This document shows positions 1-8,484 of a stretch of DNA of 64,000 nt, piece after piece. A model generated the notes under the pieces. It was not told the DNA's origin. It did no database searches and saw only the letters and a list, made by a program, of their open reading frames with translations. A program made the position numbers and the translations under genes. This DNA comes from Danxiaibacter flavus (GTDB lineage Bacteria > Bacteroidota > Bacteroidia > Chitinophagales > Chitinophagaceae), in the NCBI RefSeq assembly GCF_041060425.1, contig NZ_JAULBC010000005.1:434001-498000 (forward strand), given 5' to 3'. The first letter of the stretch is position 1. Every line of letters starts with the position of its first letter.

Positions 1-270
1 TACCTGAACGCCTTCCTTAATCACATCTTTGTAAGGTTCAGTTGCGTCTATCATCACTTTATATGTACCAGCTTTAGCATTTGTAAATGTAAATGCTCCC
101 CCGCTAATTGTGGCTCTTATAGTGTCTGTAGAAGATAGCGCCCAGGCTTCTTTCGCGCCATCGGCAGGTGTAATAGATCCTTTAATTCCTCCACCCTGCA
201 GATTGGTGAATGCAAAGAAACCAGCGGCAGATATAGCAAGGGCCGCAAGGCCCAGTTTAACTCTTTTCAT
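1..270 (-). CDS. Small secreted protein with carboxypeptidase-regulatory-like fold, partial
   Basis: The reading frame starts with ATG at 268-270 on the minus strand and stays open to the left edge, so only the first 90 residues are seen. It begins with a signal peptide (MKRVKLGLAALAISAAGFFA). The rest (GGGIKGSITPADGAKEAWAL, then FTNAKAGTYKVMIDA) has the G-x-V/I-x-G...P...G-x-Y spacing of carboxypeptidase-regulatory-like beta-sandwich domains, which in Bacteroidota occur on exported proteins. No enzyme motif is visible. The C-terminus lies outside the window, so its length and function are unknown. Confidence 0.75.
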   Translation of the reverse strand, partial: MKRVKLGLAALAISAAGFFAFTNLQGGGIKGSITPADGAKEAWALSSTDTIRATISGGAFTFTNAKAGTYKVMIDATEPYKDVIKEGVQV

Positions 271-367
271 ATGTGCTCAATTTAATGTTAAACAATAAAG
301 GTGAATTCTTTTAGCTTATTGCTATTTTTCAAGTACCATGCCAAGCTGTTGACAACTTTGTTAATAA

Positions 368-392
368 AAAAAGCCACTTGGTGGTGGCTTTC
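368..392 (-). terminator. Terminator after the kdnB-like gene
   Basis: An AAAGCCAC / GTGGCTTT stem with a short loop is followed on the minus strand by a run of seven T. It lies just past the stop codon of the iron-containing alcohol dehydrogenase gene. Confidence 0.75.
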
Positions 393-399
393 ATAAATG

Positions 400-1476
400 T
401 TAAAGACGTTTGTACAGTTTTCTTAGCTTTTCACGCGTCATTATCTTTTCCCAGTCTGCGCCGAGTGCGTTTTCCCACAAGGCTTTCATGCCGAGGGAAA
501 CATTGATCATGGTATCGAACTGTTCGTCGGTCAGATCTTTGCAGATGCCTTCCGGAATATCAATATTATTTTTTTCAACCATTTTCTTGAACTCCGCTGT
601 TCCTTCAGGATAATATTCTTCAAGATGGTTCATTACTATACAGTTTCCAATTCCATGTTTGGTTCCCAACAGATAGCTTAAGCCATAGCTAACAGCGTGG
701 GTTACGCCTACCTGGCTATAAGCAATGCTCATTCCGCCGGCATAAGATGCCATCATCAGTTTATCATCACTTTCTTCGTCCCACGTGTCTTTTTCAAGAA
801 ATACTTCCTGGCAAAGCTCAAGCGCTTTTTCACCATAGCTTTTGCTGAATTCATTCAGGTAAGTTCCTTCCAGACTTTCAACGCAATGGATATAGCAATC
901 CATTCCCGTATAGAAGCGCTGATTAGCCGGTGCGTTTGCTGTTAATTCAGGGTCAAGAACTATCTGATCAAATGGTGTATAATCAGAGTTCATACCCAGT
1001 TTTTTAGTTGGTCCGGTAAGTACACAGGTTCTGCTTACCTCAGCGCCGGTTCCGCTTAACGTTGGAATACCTACTTTATACACACCGGGTTTCTTTACGA
1101 GGTCCCATCCCTGGTAATCGGCGGATGAACCCTCATTGGTCATCATTAAAGAAACGGCTTTGGCCAGATCCATTACAGAACCACCACCAATGCCAATAAT
1201 ACCACTTACCGTTCCGAATTCTTCTTTTAGGTCTTTGGCCAGTTTATCCACATAAGAGGTCTTAGGTTCGTGTGTTACATCAATATAAATAAGTTTGTCA
1301 TTGCCTTTTAATGGAACTCTGTCAGCCAAAGGTTTTCCTTCGAAAAAGTAATCGACAAAAAATACCATTGGAGCACCGTTTTTGCGGTTAGGAGCAAGAA
1401 TTTCATCCAGTTGGTCAAAACTTCCTCTTCCGAAAATCACATAATTTACCATCCTGAAGTTGCGGAACTGTGCCAT
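400..1476 (-). CDS. kdnB: Iron-containing alcohol dehydrogenase, KdnB-like (Kdo 8-oxidase)
   Basis: A 358-residue group III (Fe-type) alcohol dehydrogenase. The NAD-binding GGGS sits at residues 97-100, and the four metal ligands are visible as Asp193, His197 (GMDCYIH), His260 and His274 (THAVSYGLSYLLGTKH). The N-terminus (IFGRGSFDQLDEIL) and the whole length match my memory of KdnB. That enzyme oxidises the C8 hydroxyl of the LPS sugar Kdo, so that KdnA can transaminate it to 8-amino-Kdo. No KdnA-type aminotransferase lies next to it here, so the specific role is inferred from resemblance only. It could be another Fe-alcohol dehydrogenase. A TAnnTTYG -7 box lies 20 bp upstream of the start and a terminator follows the gene. 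Confidence 0.75.
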   Translation of the reverse strand: MAQFRNFRMVNYVIFGRGSFDQLDEILAPNRKNGAPMVFFVDYFFEGKPLADRVPLKGNDKLIYIDVTHEPKTSYVDKLAKDLKEEFGTVSGIIGIGGGSVMDLAKAVSLMMTNEGSSADYQGWDLVKKPGVYKVGIPTLSGTGAEVSRTCVLTGPTKKLGMNSDYTPFDQIVLDPELTANAPANQRFYTGMDCYIHCVESLEGTYLNEFSKSYGEKALELCQEVFLEKDTWDEESDDKLMMASYAGGMSIAYSQVGVTHAVSYGLSYLLGTKHGIGNCIVMNHLEEYYPEGTAEFKKMVEKNNIDIPEGICKDLTDEQFDTMINVSLGMKALWENALGADWEKIMTREKLRKLYKRL

Positions 1477-1495
1477 AACATTAGATTTTATGCTG

Positions 1496-1503
1496 CGAAG
1501 GTA
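1496..1503 (-). promoter_or_regulatory. Bacteroidota-type -7 element for the kdnB-like gene
   Basis: TACCTTCG on the minus strand is one base off the TAnnTTTG -7 consensus of the Bacteroidota primary sigma factor. It lies 20 bp before the ATG. No clear -33 TTTG was seen. Confidence 0.4.
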
Positions 1504-1523
1504 ATAGTTTGAGTGGCATGGGT

Positions 1524-2000
1524 TTACTCATTTCTGGATGAGATAAGAGTTTTAATAATTTCTTGTATGTCTGATTGTGAATAACCTTTTTGTAAAAGAT
1601 AAGTTGTTGTTTTTACCCTGCACGATTGATCTGTTTCCTTAGTAAGTGTTGATATCTTTTGCCTGGCAAGATCTTCAAGTGTAGCATAGTAATCATCCAT
1701 GTCTATTGAAGCAAGTGCTTCTGTAATGTATTCCTGTGAAATGCCCTTTAATTTTAAAGCATACTGAATCTTTCGTTTTCCCCAATGTTTTAATCTAAAT
1801 TTGGATCCGGCGTATTGAAGGGCAAATCTTTGTTCATTTACAAATCCTTCTTTTACCAGGGAGTGAAGTATTTCTTCGCTTTCAGCAGAATTTAATCCGT
1901 AAGATGCAAGCTTTTCAAGCGTTTCAGCCGGTGAACGCTCCTGATAGGCACAAAAATTGCTGATTTTATGTAGTGCTTTTTGCTTTGTAAGATTGTTCAA
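1524..2000 (-). CDS. recX: Regulatory protein RecX
   Basis: A 158-residue, strongly helical and basic protein with the RecX pattern: paired three-helix repeats including SYGLNSAESEEILHSL, GFVNEQRFALQY and HWGKRKIQYALKLKGIS. RecX family proteins bind RecA filaments and limit recombinase activity in the cytoplasm. The start appears to be TTG at 1998-2000, since no in-frame ATG is present upstream before a stop. Length is normal for the family. recA is not in the window, which is usual for Bacteroidota, where recX is often unlinked. Confidence 0.88.
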   Translation of the reverse strand: MNNLTKQKALHKISNFCAYQERSPAETLEKLASYGLNSAESEEILHSLVKEGFVNEQRFALQYAGSKFRLKHWGKRKIQYALKLKGISQEYITEALASIDMDDYYATLEDLARQKISTLTKETDQSCRVKTTTYLLQKGYSQSDIQEIIKTLISSRNE

Positions 2001-2066
2001 GAATTGAGCTTTAAAAATTAAACAAATTCTCGTGAATAACCTGCAAAGATTGGAAATTTAAAAGTT

Positions 2067-2477
2067 ATGCCCCAAATGAAAGCTATGAGACTGACCATTT
2101 GTGTTGTTGATGATGACAAAGTTTATCAGTTCGCAGTGCGTAAGACTATCGAAGCCACGGGGATGGCTGACAGCGTATTAACTTTCTCCAACGGGGCTGA
2201 AGCAATCAGCTATCTGGAAACCCACAAATCAAGTTCCGATCTTCCTGATATAATCTTCCTTGACATCAATATGCCGGTAATGAACGGTTGGCAGTTCCTT
2301 GAGAATTATGCGCGTATTTCATTAGGTAAAAATATTCCGGTTTATATGGTGAGTTCGTCAATAGATGAACACGATATCAATAAATCAAGACAATATCAAT
2401 CTGTTGCCGACTATATTCTTAAACCCGTGCATAAAGAAAAATTCAGCCAGTTACTGGCTTCTATCCCGCACAACTAA
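2067..2477 (+). CDS. Single-domain response regulator (CheY-like receiver)
   Basis: A 136-residue stand-alone receiver domain. The acidic pair is in CVVDDDK near residue 14, the phospho-acceptor Asp is in IIFLDINMPVMNGW, the conserved Ser is in VYMVSSS and the Lys is in YILKPV. There is no output domain, so it probably passes a phosphate signal to a partner protein. No histidine kinase is adjacent. Two further ATG codons (residues 4 and 7) could also be the start; the third lies just before the first beta strand. It is transcribed toward dnaN but dnaN has its own promoter-like box. Confidence 0.88.
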   Translation: MPQMKAMRLTICVVDDDKVYQFAVRKTIEATGMADSVLTFSNGAEAISYLETHKSSSDLPDIIFLDINMPVMNGWQFLENYARISLGKNIPVYMVSSSIDEHDINKSRQYQSVADYILKPVHKEKFSQLLASIPHN

Positions 2478-2542
2478 TTCACATTCGGGTGTGAATAAAG
2501 CTGAAATGTAAAACTGGTTTTCCATAATAATTTATTTTACAG

Positions 2543-2550
2543 TAGGTTTG
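2543..2550 (+). promoter_or_regulatory. -7 promoter element for dnaN
   Basis: TAGGTTTG fits the TAnnTTTG consensus exactly, 27 bp before the dnaN ATG. A T-rich tract sits about 20 bp further upstream, where the -33 box would be. Confidence 0.5.
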
Positions 2551-2577
2551 TTGGATTACAAAACTTGAGAGCGTTTT

Positions 2578-3693
2578 ATGAAATTTATTGTATCCTCTTC
2601 AGCTTTATTAAAACACTTACAACAAATAAGTGGTGTAATTAGCGCTAATACGGTATTGCCAATATTAGAAGATTTCTTATTTGAGATTCAGGATAAAAAA
2701 TTAGGAATTGTTGCTACCGACCTTGAAACCGTTATGAGAGTTGAAATGGATGTGGAAAGTAAAATGAACGGTAGAGTATGTATCCCTGCAAAGATCCTGA
2801 TGGATTCTTTGAAAAACCTTCCAGATCAGCCGCTGACATTTAATATAGATAGCAAATATGCAGTTGAAATTACCAGTGATAATGGTAAGTATAAAGTAAT
2901 GGGTGAAAATCCCGATAACTTTCCCAAAGAGCCATCAGCGGATGAAACCAATAGCTTTAACATGAGCAGCGGAGCCCTGATAACTGCGATCAATAAAACT
3001 TTGTTTGCTGTTAGCAATGATGATCTTCGTCCTGCAATGACAGGTGTTTTCTTTGAACTGAATGGAAACAGTGCTCAATTTGTCGCTACGGATGCGCACA
3101 GACTTGTACGTTATAAAAGAACAGATGTAGTTTGTCCAAAATCAGACAGCTTCATCGTTCCAAAGAAACCTTTGAACTTGCTGAAGAATGCATTGCCTGA
3201 CAATTCAGATGAAATAACGATCAGCTATAACAGCAATCACCTTTTCATTAAGCATGGTTCAACACAATTGATCTGTAGATTGATTGATGCGCGTTTCCCA
3301 GATTATAAAGTCGTTATTCCTGCTGACAATCCTTACAAGCTTGTGGTTGTTAAATCTGATTTCCAGAGTGCATTAAGACGTGTAAGTGTGTTCAGTAATA
3401 AAAGCACTAACCAGGTTGCTTTGAACATAAGCGGCAGCGAGCTTACATTAACAGCGCAGGATGTTGATTTCAGTTTTGAAGGTAACGAGCGTATGAGCTG
3501 CCAGTACGATGGTGAAGATCTGCAAATTGCTTTCAACGCAAAATTTTTGATTGAGATGCTGAATGGCGTTGATGGTGATGAGATCAAAATGGAGTTATCA
3601 ACACCAACAAAAGCGGGTCTTATTAAGCCGATTGAAGAAGAGAGTAACCAGGAGCTGTTGATGCTTGTAATGCCACTAATGCTGAACAACTAG
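2578..3693 (+). CDS. dnaN: DNA polymerase III beta subunit (sliding clamp)
   Basis: A 371-residue protein that matches DnaN over its whole length. It forms the ring-shaped dimer that tethers DNA polymerase III to its template. Recognisable parts are the start MKFIVSSSALLKHLQQISGV, the VPKKPLNLL segment, DARFPDY in the third domain and the end LLMLVMPLMLNN that corresponds to the usual MPMR(L) hydrophobic C-terminus. Three similar clamp domains of about 120 residues each fit the length. dnaA and recF are not beside it, which is common in Bacteroidota. It is followed by a strong terminator. Confidence 0.97.
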   Translation: MKFIVSSSALLKHLQQISGVISANTVLPILEDFLFEIQDKKLGIVATDLETVMRVEMDVESKMNGRVCIPAKILMDSLKNLPDQPLTFNIDSKYAVEITSDNGKYKVMGENPDNFPKEPSADETNSFNMSSGALITAINKTLFAVSNDDLRPAMTGVFFELNGNSAQFVATDAHRLVRYKRTDVVCPKSDSFIVPKKPLNLLKNALPDNSDEITISYNSNHLFIKHGSTQLICRLIDARFPDYKVVIPADNPYKLVVVKSDFQSALRRVSVFSNKSTNQVALNISGSELTLTAQDVDFSFEGNERMSCQYDGEDLQIAFNAKFLIEMLNGVDGDEIKMELSTPTKAGLIKPIEEESNQELLMLVMPLMLNN

Positions 3694-3712
3694 AATAGCT
3701 TAGTATAAAGTG

Positions 3713-3741
3713 AAAACCACCGTAAGCACGGTGGTTTTTTA
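3713..3741 (+). terminator. Terminator of dnaN
   Basis: Stem AAAACCACCGT / ACGGTGGTTTT with a small loop followed by TTTTTT, 20 bp after the dnaN stop. Confidence 0.88.
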
Positions 3742-3760
3742 TTTTAGTGAGAAAATATTT

Positions 3761-3795
3761 GTTTCACGCGGCGAACGCAAAGATGGGGCGACGCA
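3761..3795 (+). repeat. Dispersed repeat copy A (GCGAACGCAAAGA type)
   Basis: This stretch, from GTTTCACGC through GCGAACGCAAAGA to GCGACGCA, recurs in inverted orientation at 54595-54632 with a few mismatches. It lies between convergent genes and has no sensible protein in any frame. Confidence 0.55.
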
Positions 3796-3884
3796 GCATG
3801 TACTTTCCGCGTTAGCGCTTCTTAAGACTTTGTGCTGCTTTGTGTTCTTAGTGTCTTCGTGTTTCAAATTGTTTTCCCTCATTG

Positions 3885-4436
3885 TTACACAAGTAACATT
3901 TTATCAATTGCCGAAATAGCTGTTTGTAGCCGCTCTTCATAGGATCCGTTTATCTGTACCCACGGGGTCTGTTGATTTATAAGAAGGTCTTTGTAAATGT
4001 GGAACAGTTCTCTTCTGTAAATTTCATCCGGATATTCGCGTAGTTCATCCTGCACCCATGGCAGATCTATATTGCACAACAAGTAGAGATCATATTTGCG
4101 TGTAGTGATCTGATCGAGTATAAACTGATGACATCGCTGAAATACATATTCGCACCAGACTTTCATCACATACATGTCTGTGTCTATGATCAATGGTTTG
4201 ATCTGCTGCGGATCAATAACGGCAAGGTGTTCAGAAGTCTTTTCTTCAAGAGACAATTGTCCTTTTGCAATTGTAAGCAGATCATCATAATTGTATTGCC
4301 TTTCGTGCGTCAGCAAATATTCTCTTGCATATTCAGCGCACCAACTTGTGTTGTAATGCGAAGCCAGCAATTCACATAGAGTACTTTTGCCCGTTGACTC
4401 GGGACCTATTACAACTATCTTTTTTCTTTCGTACAT
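3885..4436 (-). CDS. AAA-type ATPase / nicotinamide-nucleotide kinase-like protein (NadR C-terminal domain family)
   Basis: A 183-residue P-loop protein. The Walker A motif GPESTGKST is at residues 11-19, followed by the ARE(Y/F) segment (CAEYAREYL) and LIIDTDMYVMKVW and NIDLPWVQDELREYP motifs typical of the ribosylnicotinamide kinase domain found at the C-terminus of NadR. That domain phosphorylates nicotinamide riboside in NAD salvage. Here the domain stands alone, with no helix-turn-helix or adenylyltransferase part. Activity on nicotinamide riboside is an inference. It converges with dnaN. Confidence 0.82.
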   Translation of the reverse strand: MYERKKIVVIGPESTGKSTLCELLASHYNTSWCAEYAREYLLTHERQYNYDDLLTIAKGQLSLEEKTSEHLAVIDPQQIKPLIIDTDMYVMKVWCEYVFQRCHQFILDQITTRKYDLYLLCNIDLPWVQDELREYPDEIYRRELFHIYKDLLINQQTPWVQINGSYEERLQTAISAIDKMLLV

Positions 4437-4523
4437 AAAGGCAGTACCGTTATGATGAATTTATATTGAAATATGATTGTCTTATTATAAAGCGACATTT
4501 GTCGCATAGTATAATTTGAGCAA

Positions 4524-4553
4524 ATAAAAACCCCGGAAATTATTTCCAGGGTT
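4524..4553 (-). terminator. Terminator after the Nfu gene
   Basis: Inverted repeat AACCC(c)GGAAAT / ATTTCC(a)GGGTT, followed on the minus strand by TTTTTATTT, just past the stop of the NifU-like gene. Confidence 0.75.
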
Positions 4554-4573
4554 CTTATTATATGCTAATAAAC

Positions 4574-5173
4574 TTATTCAGCTTCGGCAACTACTTCTTT
4601 TACTTCAGGTATCATGCGTTTCATCATTCCTTCAATACCGGCTTTTAAAGTGATCATTGAAGATGGGCAACCGCTACAACTTCCCTGCAGCATAAGGTTT
4701 ACAACACCGCTGTTATAGCTTTTGAACTGGATAGCACCACCATCCATTTCAACTGCGGGTTTCACATAGTTGTCTAACAATTCTTTGATGCGTTTTACTA
4801 CGTCATCATCATCAGCGGCTACATCATTGGTAGCTTCCTGTTTTACTTTTGCAAGTTCGTCCTCGTTAACAACTATACCACCACCTTCAAGATAATCTTT
4901 CAGGAATTGTTTAATGGTTGGAATAACGTCCTGCCAGTCTTCTGTCTCCTGCGTTTTTGTAAGTGTTACAAAATTGCTGGCGATAAAAACGCTTTTTATA
5001 AAAGGAAAGCTAAAGAGCTCTTTTGCTAATGGAGAAGGAGCTGCAGTAGTTTCATCAGGAAAATCTATGCTTTTACCGGGGAACAATAATTTGTTTGCAA
5101 CAAATTTCATTGTTTCCGGATTAGGAGTCATTTCTGTATAAATGCTGATTACAGGATTTCCGGTTTTAATCAT
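4574..5173 (-). CDS. NifU-like Fe-S cluster scaffold/carrier (Nfu family)
   Basis: A 199-residue two-domain protein. Residues 10-95 form an Nfu N-terminal domain (IYTEMTPNPETMKFV, FPFIKSVFIASNFVTLTK). An acidic linker follows. Residues 123-195 are a NifU C-terminal domain with the cluster-binding C166-x-x-C169 in GSCSGCPSS. Such proteins carry Fe4S4 clusters to target enzymes in the cytoplasm. The length and domain order match Nfu1-type proteins common in Bacteroidota. A TATTTTTG -7 box lies upstream and a terminator downstream, so it is probably a single-gene unit. Confidence 0.93.
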   Translation of the reverse strand: MIKTGNPVISIYTEMTPNPETMKFVANKLLFPGKSIDFPDETTAAPSPLAKELFSFPFIKSVFIASNFVTLTKTQETEDWQDVIPTIKQFLKDYLEGGGIVVNEDELAKVKQEATNDVAADDDDVVKRIKELLDNYVKPAVEMDGGAIQFKSYNSGVVNLMLQGSCSGCPSSMITLKAGIEGMMKRMIPEVKEVVAEAE

Positions 5174-5193
5174 ATCACATCTTTTTACAACGG

Positions 5194-5201
5194 CAAAAAT
5201 A
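5194..5201 (-). promoter_or_regulatory. -7 promoter element for the Nfu gene
   Basis: TATTTTTG on the minus strand matches TAnnTTTG, 21 bp upstream of the ATG. Confidence 0.45.
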
Positions 5202-5278
5202 ATAAATTCAGACAGGTTATTTACCCTGGCCGGAATTTACAGGATTTATTTAGAGATTAATTTCGCTTGTCGAAATTA

Positions 5279-6124
5279 TTAAGGTTCTTCTTCCTCCGGC
5301 TTGCGAATGAACACATCTGGTTTTTCGGATTTAGTTGGTTGTATATGGCGGAACTGATAATAACATTGCTGTATATAATATCCAAGTTCTATATCATTCA
5401 TTGCGAGCATCACGTCATAAGGAGGTTTGTAAATCATTATAAATGAATCCAATGATTTGCCATCGAGATTGGTTAGTTGCTTGATCAACCTTTTACTGAA
5501 TCGATGTAGCACATATTTATCCTGTTCTTCAAACAATAACCTGTTTTGCAGGCTCGCCATCTGACGTTTCTTTTTATACCTGAAAACATCGATCAGTGCA
5601 TCCAGATCAAAAGCGGAGGTCACACTTCCGGGAACATATGAAGATGGCGGATTGCTACTAATTGCAATGCCGGGCTTTTTGTAATCAAAAGCCTTGGCGT
5701 AATTCTGCCTGTTTAAAATGGAGTCCGATCTATAATCGCTGGATCTTACTTTAACGGCAGGCAGCCAGGCGACATCAATGTGAAGTCCGACTTCAAAACT
5801 GTAGGGATTAGCTATTGTATCCACCGGATACTTTTGGGTTCTTTTTCCAAAGTAAGAAAACCAGATCGAATCACCACTTTTTACAGGTACGGTAAATTTT
5901 CCCAGGCTGTCAGTTATGAGGGTTTTCCCTGAAGTGGTAAAAACAGAAACGGCTTCGAGGGGTCTCCGGTTTGAATAGTCCACAACCTTACCTTCTACAT
6001 TGTATTGTTGCTGAGCCTTGCTAAACGAATAACTGAAAGAAAAAAAGAGAAATAAAATGAATGTAAAAGATGTTCTCAAAACAAGCCGTTTATGGGATAA
6101 TATTACAAACGCGGGACCATTCAT
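5279..6124 (-). CDS. Secreted protein with carboxypeptidase-regulatory-like domain, unknown function
   Basis: A 281-residue exported protein. An N-terminal hydrophobic segment (LRTSFTFILFLFFSFSYSFS, ending before AQQ) acts as signal peptide. Residues 40-115 are a carboxypeptidase-D regulatory-like beta-sandwich (VEGKVVDYSNRRPLEAVSVF, then DSLGKFTVPVKSGDSIWFSY). The remaining 165 residues are not recognised; they are basic and end in an acidic PEEEEP tail. The N-terminal layout is the same as in TonB-receptor plug-associated domains, but no barrel follows. It lies downstream of mnmG, separated by a terminator. Confidence 0.8.
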   Translation of the reverse strand: MNGPAFVILSHKRLVLRTSFTFILFLFFSFSYSFSKAQQQYNVEGKVVDYSNRRPLEAVSVFTTSGKTLITDSLGKFTVPVKSGDSIWFSYFGKRTQKYPVDTIANPYSFEVGLHIDVAWLPAVKVRSSDYRSDSILNRQNYAKAFDYKKPGIAISSNPPSSYVPGSVTSAFDLDALIDVFRYKKKRQMASLQNRLLFEEQDKYVLHRFSKRLIKQLTNLDGKSLDSFIMIYKPPYDVMLAMNDIELGYYIQQCYYQFRHIQPTKSEKPDVFIRKPEEEEP

Positions 6125-6182
6125 AAATGGTAGGAAGTGTAATTTAACACGATTTTCTTAATAAATCCGGGCATCTCAAAAG

Positions 6183-6220
6183 CAAGTGGCAATCAGCCTG
6201 TTAAGGACGATTGCCACTTG
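6183..6220 (-). terminator. Terminator after mnmG
   Basis: A perfect 12-bp inverted repeat CAAGTGGCAATC / GATTGCCACTTG with a 14-nt loop lies 20 bp past the mnmG stop on the minus strand. Confidence 0.7.
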
Positions 6221-6239
6221 AAAAAATATATGAGAAAAA

Positions 6240-8108
6240 CTACCGGCCCATGTATACCATAAGTATTTGTACGTCAGTCGGACTAACTCCGCTGATCCTG
6301 CTTGCCTGGCCCAGGGTCTTTGGTTTTACTTTTTTAAATTTCTGGAGTGCTTCGTTGCTTAACGATGAAATTCCGTCATAATTAAATGAATCCGGAATTA
6401 CAAGGTCTTCCATCTGTGACATTCTCTGCACGAGTTCCTGCTCCTTCTCGATGTAACGTTCGTACTTCACCTGGATTTCAGTCTGCTCAACTATCTCCGG
6501 GGTATACTCTGCGAACAACGTTTTCAGCGTTTCGGAAGAATCGATCATATCCTTTAATGTCACGTCCGGACGGAGCAGAATCTTAGCTGCCTTTTGCTTC
6601 TCGGTAAGTGCAGCAGATTCTATGGTCTCCAAATAGCTGTTTATATCCGCCGGTTCTACTGAGGTTTCGGTAAGCAGCTTGCGCATGGTAACAACCCTAT
6701 TCTTTTTATCAAGGGTCTTTTCCATTCTTTTCTGGCTTGCCAGTCCCATTCTGTAACTCATTTCAGTCAATCTCAAGTCAGCATTATCCTGCCTTAATAA
6801 GGTACGATACTCTGCCCTGCTGGTAAACATCCTGTATGGTTCCTCCGTGCCTTTACTAATTAAATCATCGATCAGTACTCCTATATAAGCATCGCTTCTT
6901 TTCAGGATAAGTGGCTCAAGATCATTGATCTTTTGATGAGCATTGATGCCGGCAATAAGTCCCTGGCAGGCGGCTTCCTCATAACCGGTAGTTCCGTTTA
7001 CCTGACCTGCAAAGAATAAGCTACTCAGAAGCTTTGTTTCCAGGGAGTATTTTAACTGCGTTGGTGGAAAATAGTCGTATTCAATGGCATATCCCGGTCT
7101 GAAGAATTTTACATTTTCAAAGCCAGGGATATGTTTTATAGCTGCATACTGAACTTCTTCAGGTAATGAAGTGGAGAATCCGTTCACATAAATCTCAATT
7201 GTATTGAAACCTTCCGGTTCAACGAAGATCTGGTGCCTTTCCTTGTCAGCGAAACGGTTGATCTTGTCTTCAATGCTAGGGCAATATCTTGGCCCCACTC
7301 CTTCGATTCTACCAGTATACATCGGGCTTCTGTCGAAACCTGTTTTCAGAATATCGTGAACTGTCTGGTTTGTATAGGTAATATGACAACTTCTTTGCTG
7401 GGTAGCTGTGATCTTTGGAACATCCAGGTATGAGAAGCCTGTTATCTCTTCATCACCCAGTTGTTCATCCATTTTAGTGTAGTCAAGACTGCGTCCGTCA
7501 ACCCTTGGAGGAGTTCCGGTTTTAAGTCTACTGCTTTCAAAGCCAAATTCAACCAGCTGCTCGGTAATTCCTGTAGCTGCTTTTTCTGCTACACGGCCAC
7601 CACCAAAACGTTTTTCACCAATATGAATAATGCCATTCAGGAATGTCCCGCTGGTTACAACCACTGCCCTGGCTTTAATTTCATGACCCAGACCCGTTAC
7701 AACTCCACAAACCTTGTCTCCTTTTATAACAAGACTCTTCACCATATCCTGGTAAAAGTCAACATTAGGCGTCTGTTCCAGCATTTCCCTCCATGTTTGG
7801 GCAAAGAGCATCCTGTCGTTTTGTGATCTGGGACTCCACATGGCAGGCCCCTTACTCCTATTCAACATCCTGAACTGGATCATTGAACGGTCGCTCACTA
7901 TCCCACTATAACCTCCTAAGGCATCTATTTCCCTTACAATCTGTCCTTTAGCAATTCCGCCCATTGCAGGATTACAGCTCATTTGGCCGATAACCTGCAG
8001 ATTCATCGTTATTAATAAGACCTTACTACCTAGATTGGCAGCGGCGGCAGCGGCTTCAGACCCTGCGTGACCGGCACCAACCACAATTACATCGTATTCT
8101 GGAAACAT
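6240..8108 (-). CDS. mnmG: tRNA uridine-5-carboxymethylaminomethyl modification enzyme MnmG
   Basis: A 622-residue FAD-dependent tRNA-modifying enzyme (formerly GidA) that works with MnmE to build cmnm5U34 at the wobble position. The FAD-binding GAGHAGSEAA is at residues 11-20. GMSCNPAMGGIAKG-like (QMSCNPAMGGIAKGQIVREI), the PPRVDGRSLDY segment, YCPSIEDK and the C-terminal GISPTDV-type motif (RISGVSPTDVQILMVYMG) are all present. Length is normal. A TATCTTTG -7 box lies 19 bp upstream. Three parS-like palindromes lie directly upstream, in keeping with the classical link of gidA/mnmG to replication origins. Confidence 0.97.
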   Translation of the reverse strand: MFPEYDVIVVGAGHAGSEAAAAAANLGSKVLLITMNLQVIGQMSCNPAMGGIAKGQIVREIDALGGYSGIVSDRSMIQFRMLNRSKGPAMWSPRSQNDRMLFAQTWREMLEQTPNVDFYQDMVKSLVIKGDKVCGVVTGLGHEIKARAVVVTSGTFLNGIIHIGEKRFGGGRVAEKAATGITEQLVEFGFESSRLKTGTPPRVDGRSLDYTKMDEQLGDEEITGFSYLDVPKITATQQRSCHITYTNQTVHDILKTGFDRSPMYTGRIEGVGPRYCPSIEDKINRFADKERHQIFVEPEGFNTIEIYVNGFSTSLPEEVQYAAIKHIPGFENVKFFRPGYAIEYDYFPPTQLKYSLETKLLSSLFFAGQVNGTTGYEEAACQGLIAGINAHQKINDLEPLILKRSDAYIGVLIDDLISKGTEEPYRMFTSRAEYRTLLRQDNADLRLTEMSYRMGLASQKRMEKTLDKKNRVVTMRKLLTETSVEPADINSYLETIESAALTEKQKAAKILLRPDVTLKDMIDSSETLKTLFAEYTPEIVEQTEIQVKYERYIEKEQELVQRMSQMEDLVIPDSFNYDGISSLSNEALQKFKKVKPKTLGQASRISGVSPTDVQILMVYMGR

Positions 8109-8126
8109 CTGGCTTTATTTAGGGTG

Positions 8127-8134
8127 CAAAGATA
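8127..8134 (-). promoter_or_regulatory. -7 promoter element for mnmG
   Basis: TATCTTTG on the minus strand fits TAnnTTTG exactly, 19 bp before the mnmG ATG. Confidence 0.5.
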
Positions 8135-8173
8135 GACTGAGATTTTGGTAAGAATTCTTAAAATGGATTAAGA

Positions 8174-8189
8174 TGTTTCACGTGGAACG
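8174..8189. promoter_or_regulatory. Candidate parS site 1
   Basis: TGTTTCACGTGGAACG is one base from a perfect palindrome of the parS type (TGTTNCACGTGNAACA), the chromosome-partition site bound by ParB. It is the first of three within 330 bp between mnmG and ybeY. Confidence 0.72.
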
Positions 8190-8484
8190 GGGATTGGGGC
8201 CGGGATTGGTTGGATTTTAGGATTAACAGGATTCGAAGGCGTTTTATGTTCCACGTGGAACGAGAAAGGAAGGAACTAGGATTGAGATATGGTTTATTGA
8301 TAGAAACACTGATTACAGATGCTAGATATATATCCGGAATATTGTGGCCATATTTTCTAAATCATAAATGAAAGCGAATTATGGAGAATGCTTTTGTTAT
8401 GCCTGGGTTTGTTTAAATAAATTAAGGGCTAGAGGGTTAGGGTCTAATTGTTGTTTTATGATTAATGTTGGGGCTAGAAAAAAA
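8190..8484. other. Spacer between mnmG and ybeY holding the parS-like cluster
   Basis: Apart from the three palindromes, this non-coding stretch holds only purine-rich sequence and short words such as GGATTTTAGGATTAACAGGATT. No convincing gene was seen on either strand. Confidence 0.6.
8247..8262. promoter_or_regulatory. Candidate parS site 2
   Basis: TGTTCCACGTGGAACG contains the perfect 14-bp palindrome GTTCCACGTGGAAC, the form known for parS in Pseudomonas and other bacteria. It lies 73 bp from site 1. Confidence 0.78.

Noticed and set aside
3710..3919. 69-codon frame after dnaN
   Set aside because: It starts in the dnaN terminator and covers a dispersed non-coding repeat.
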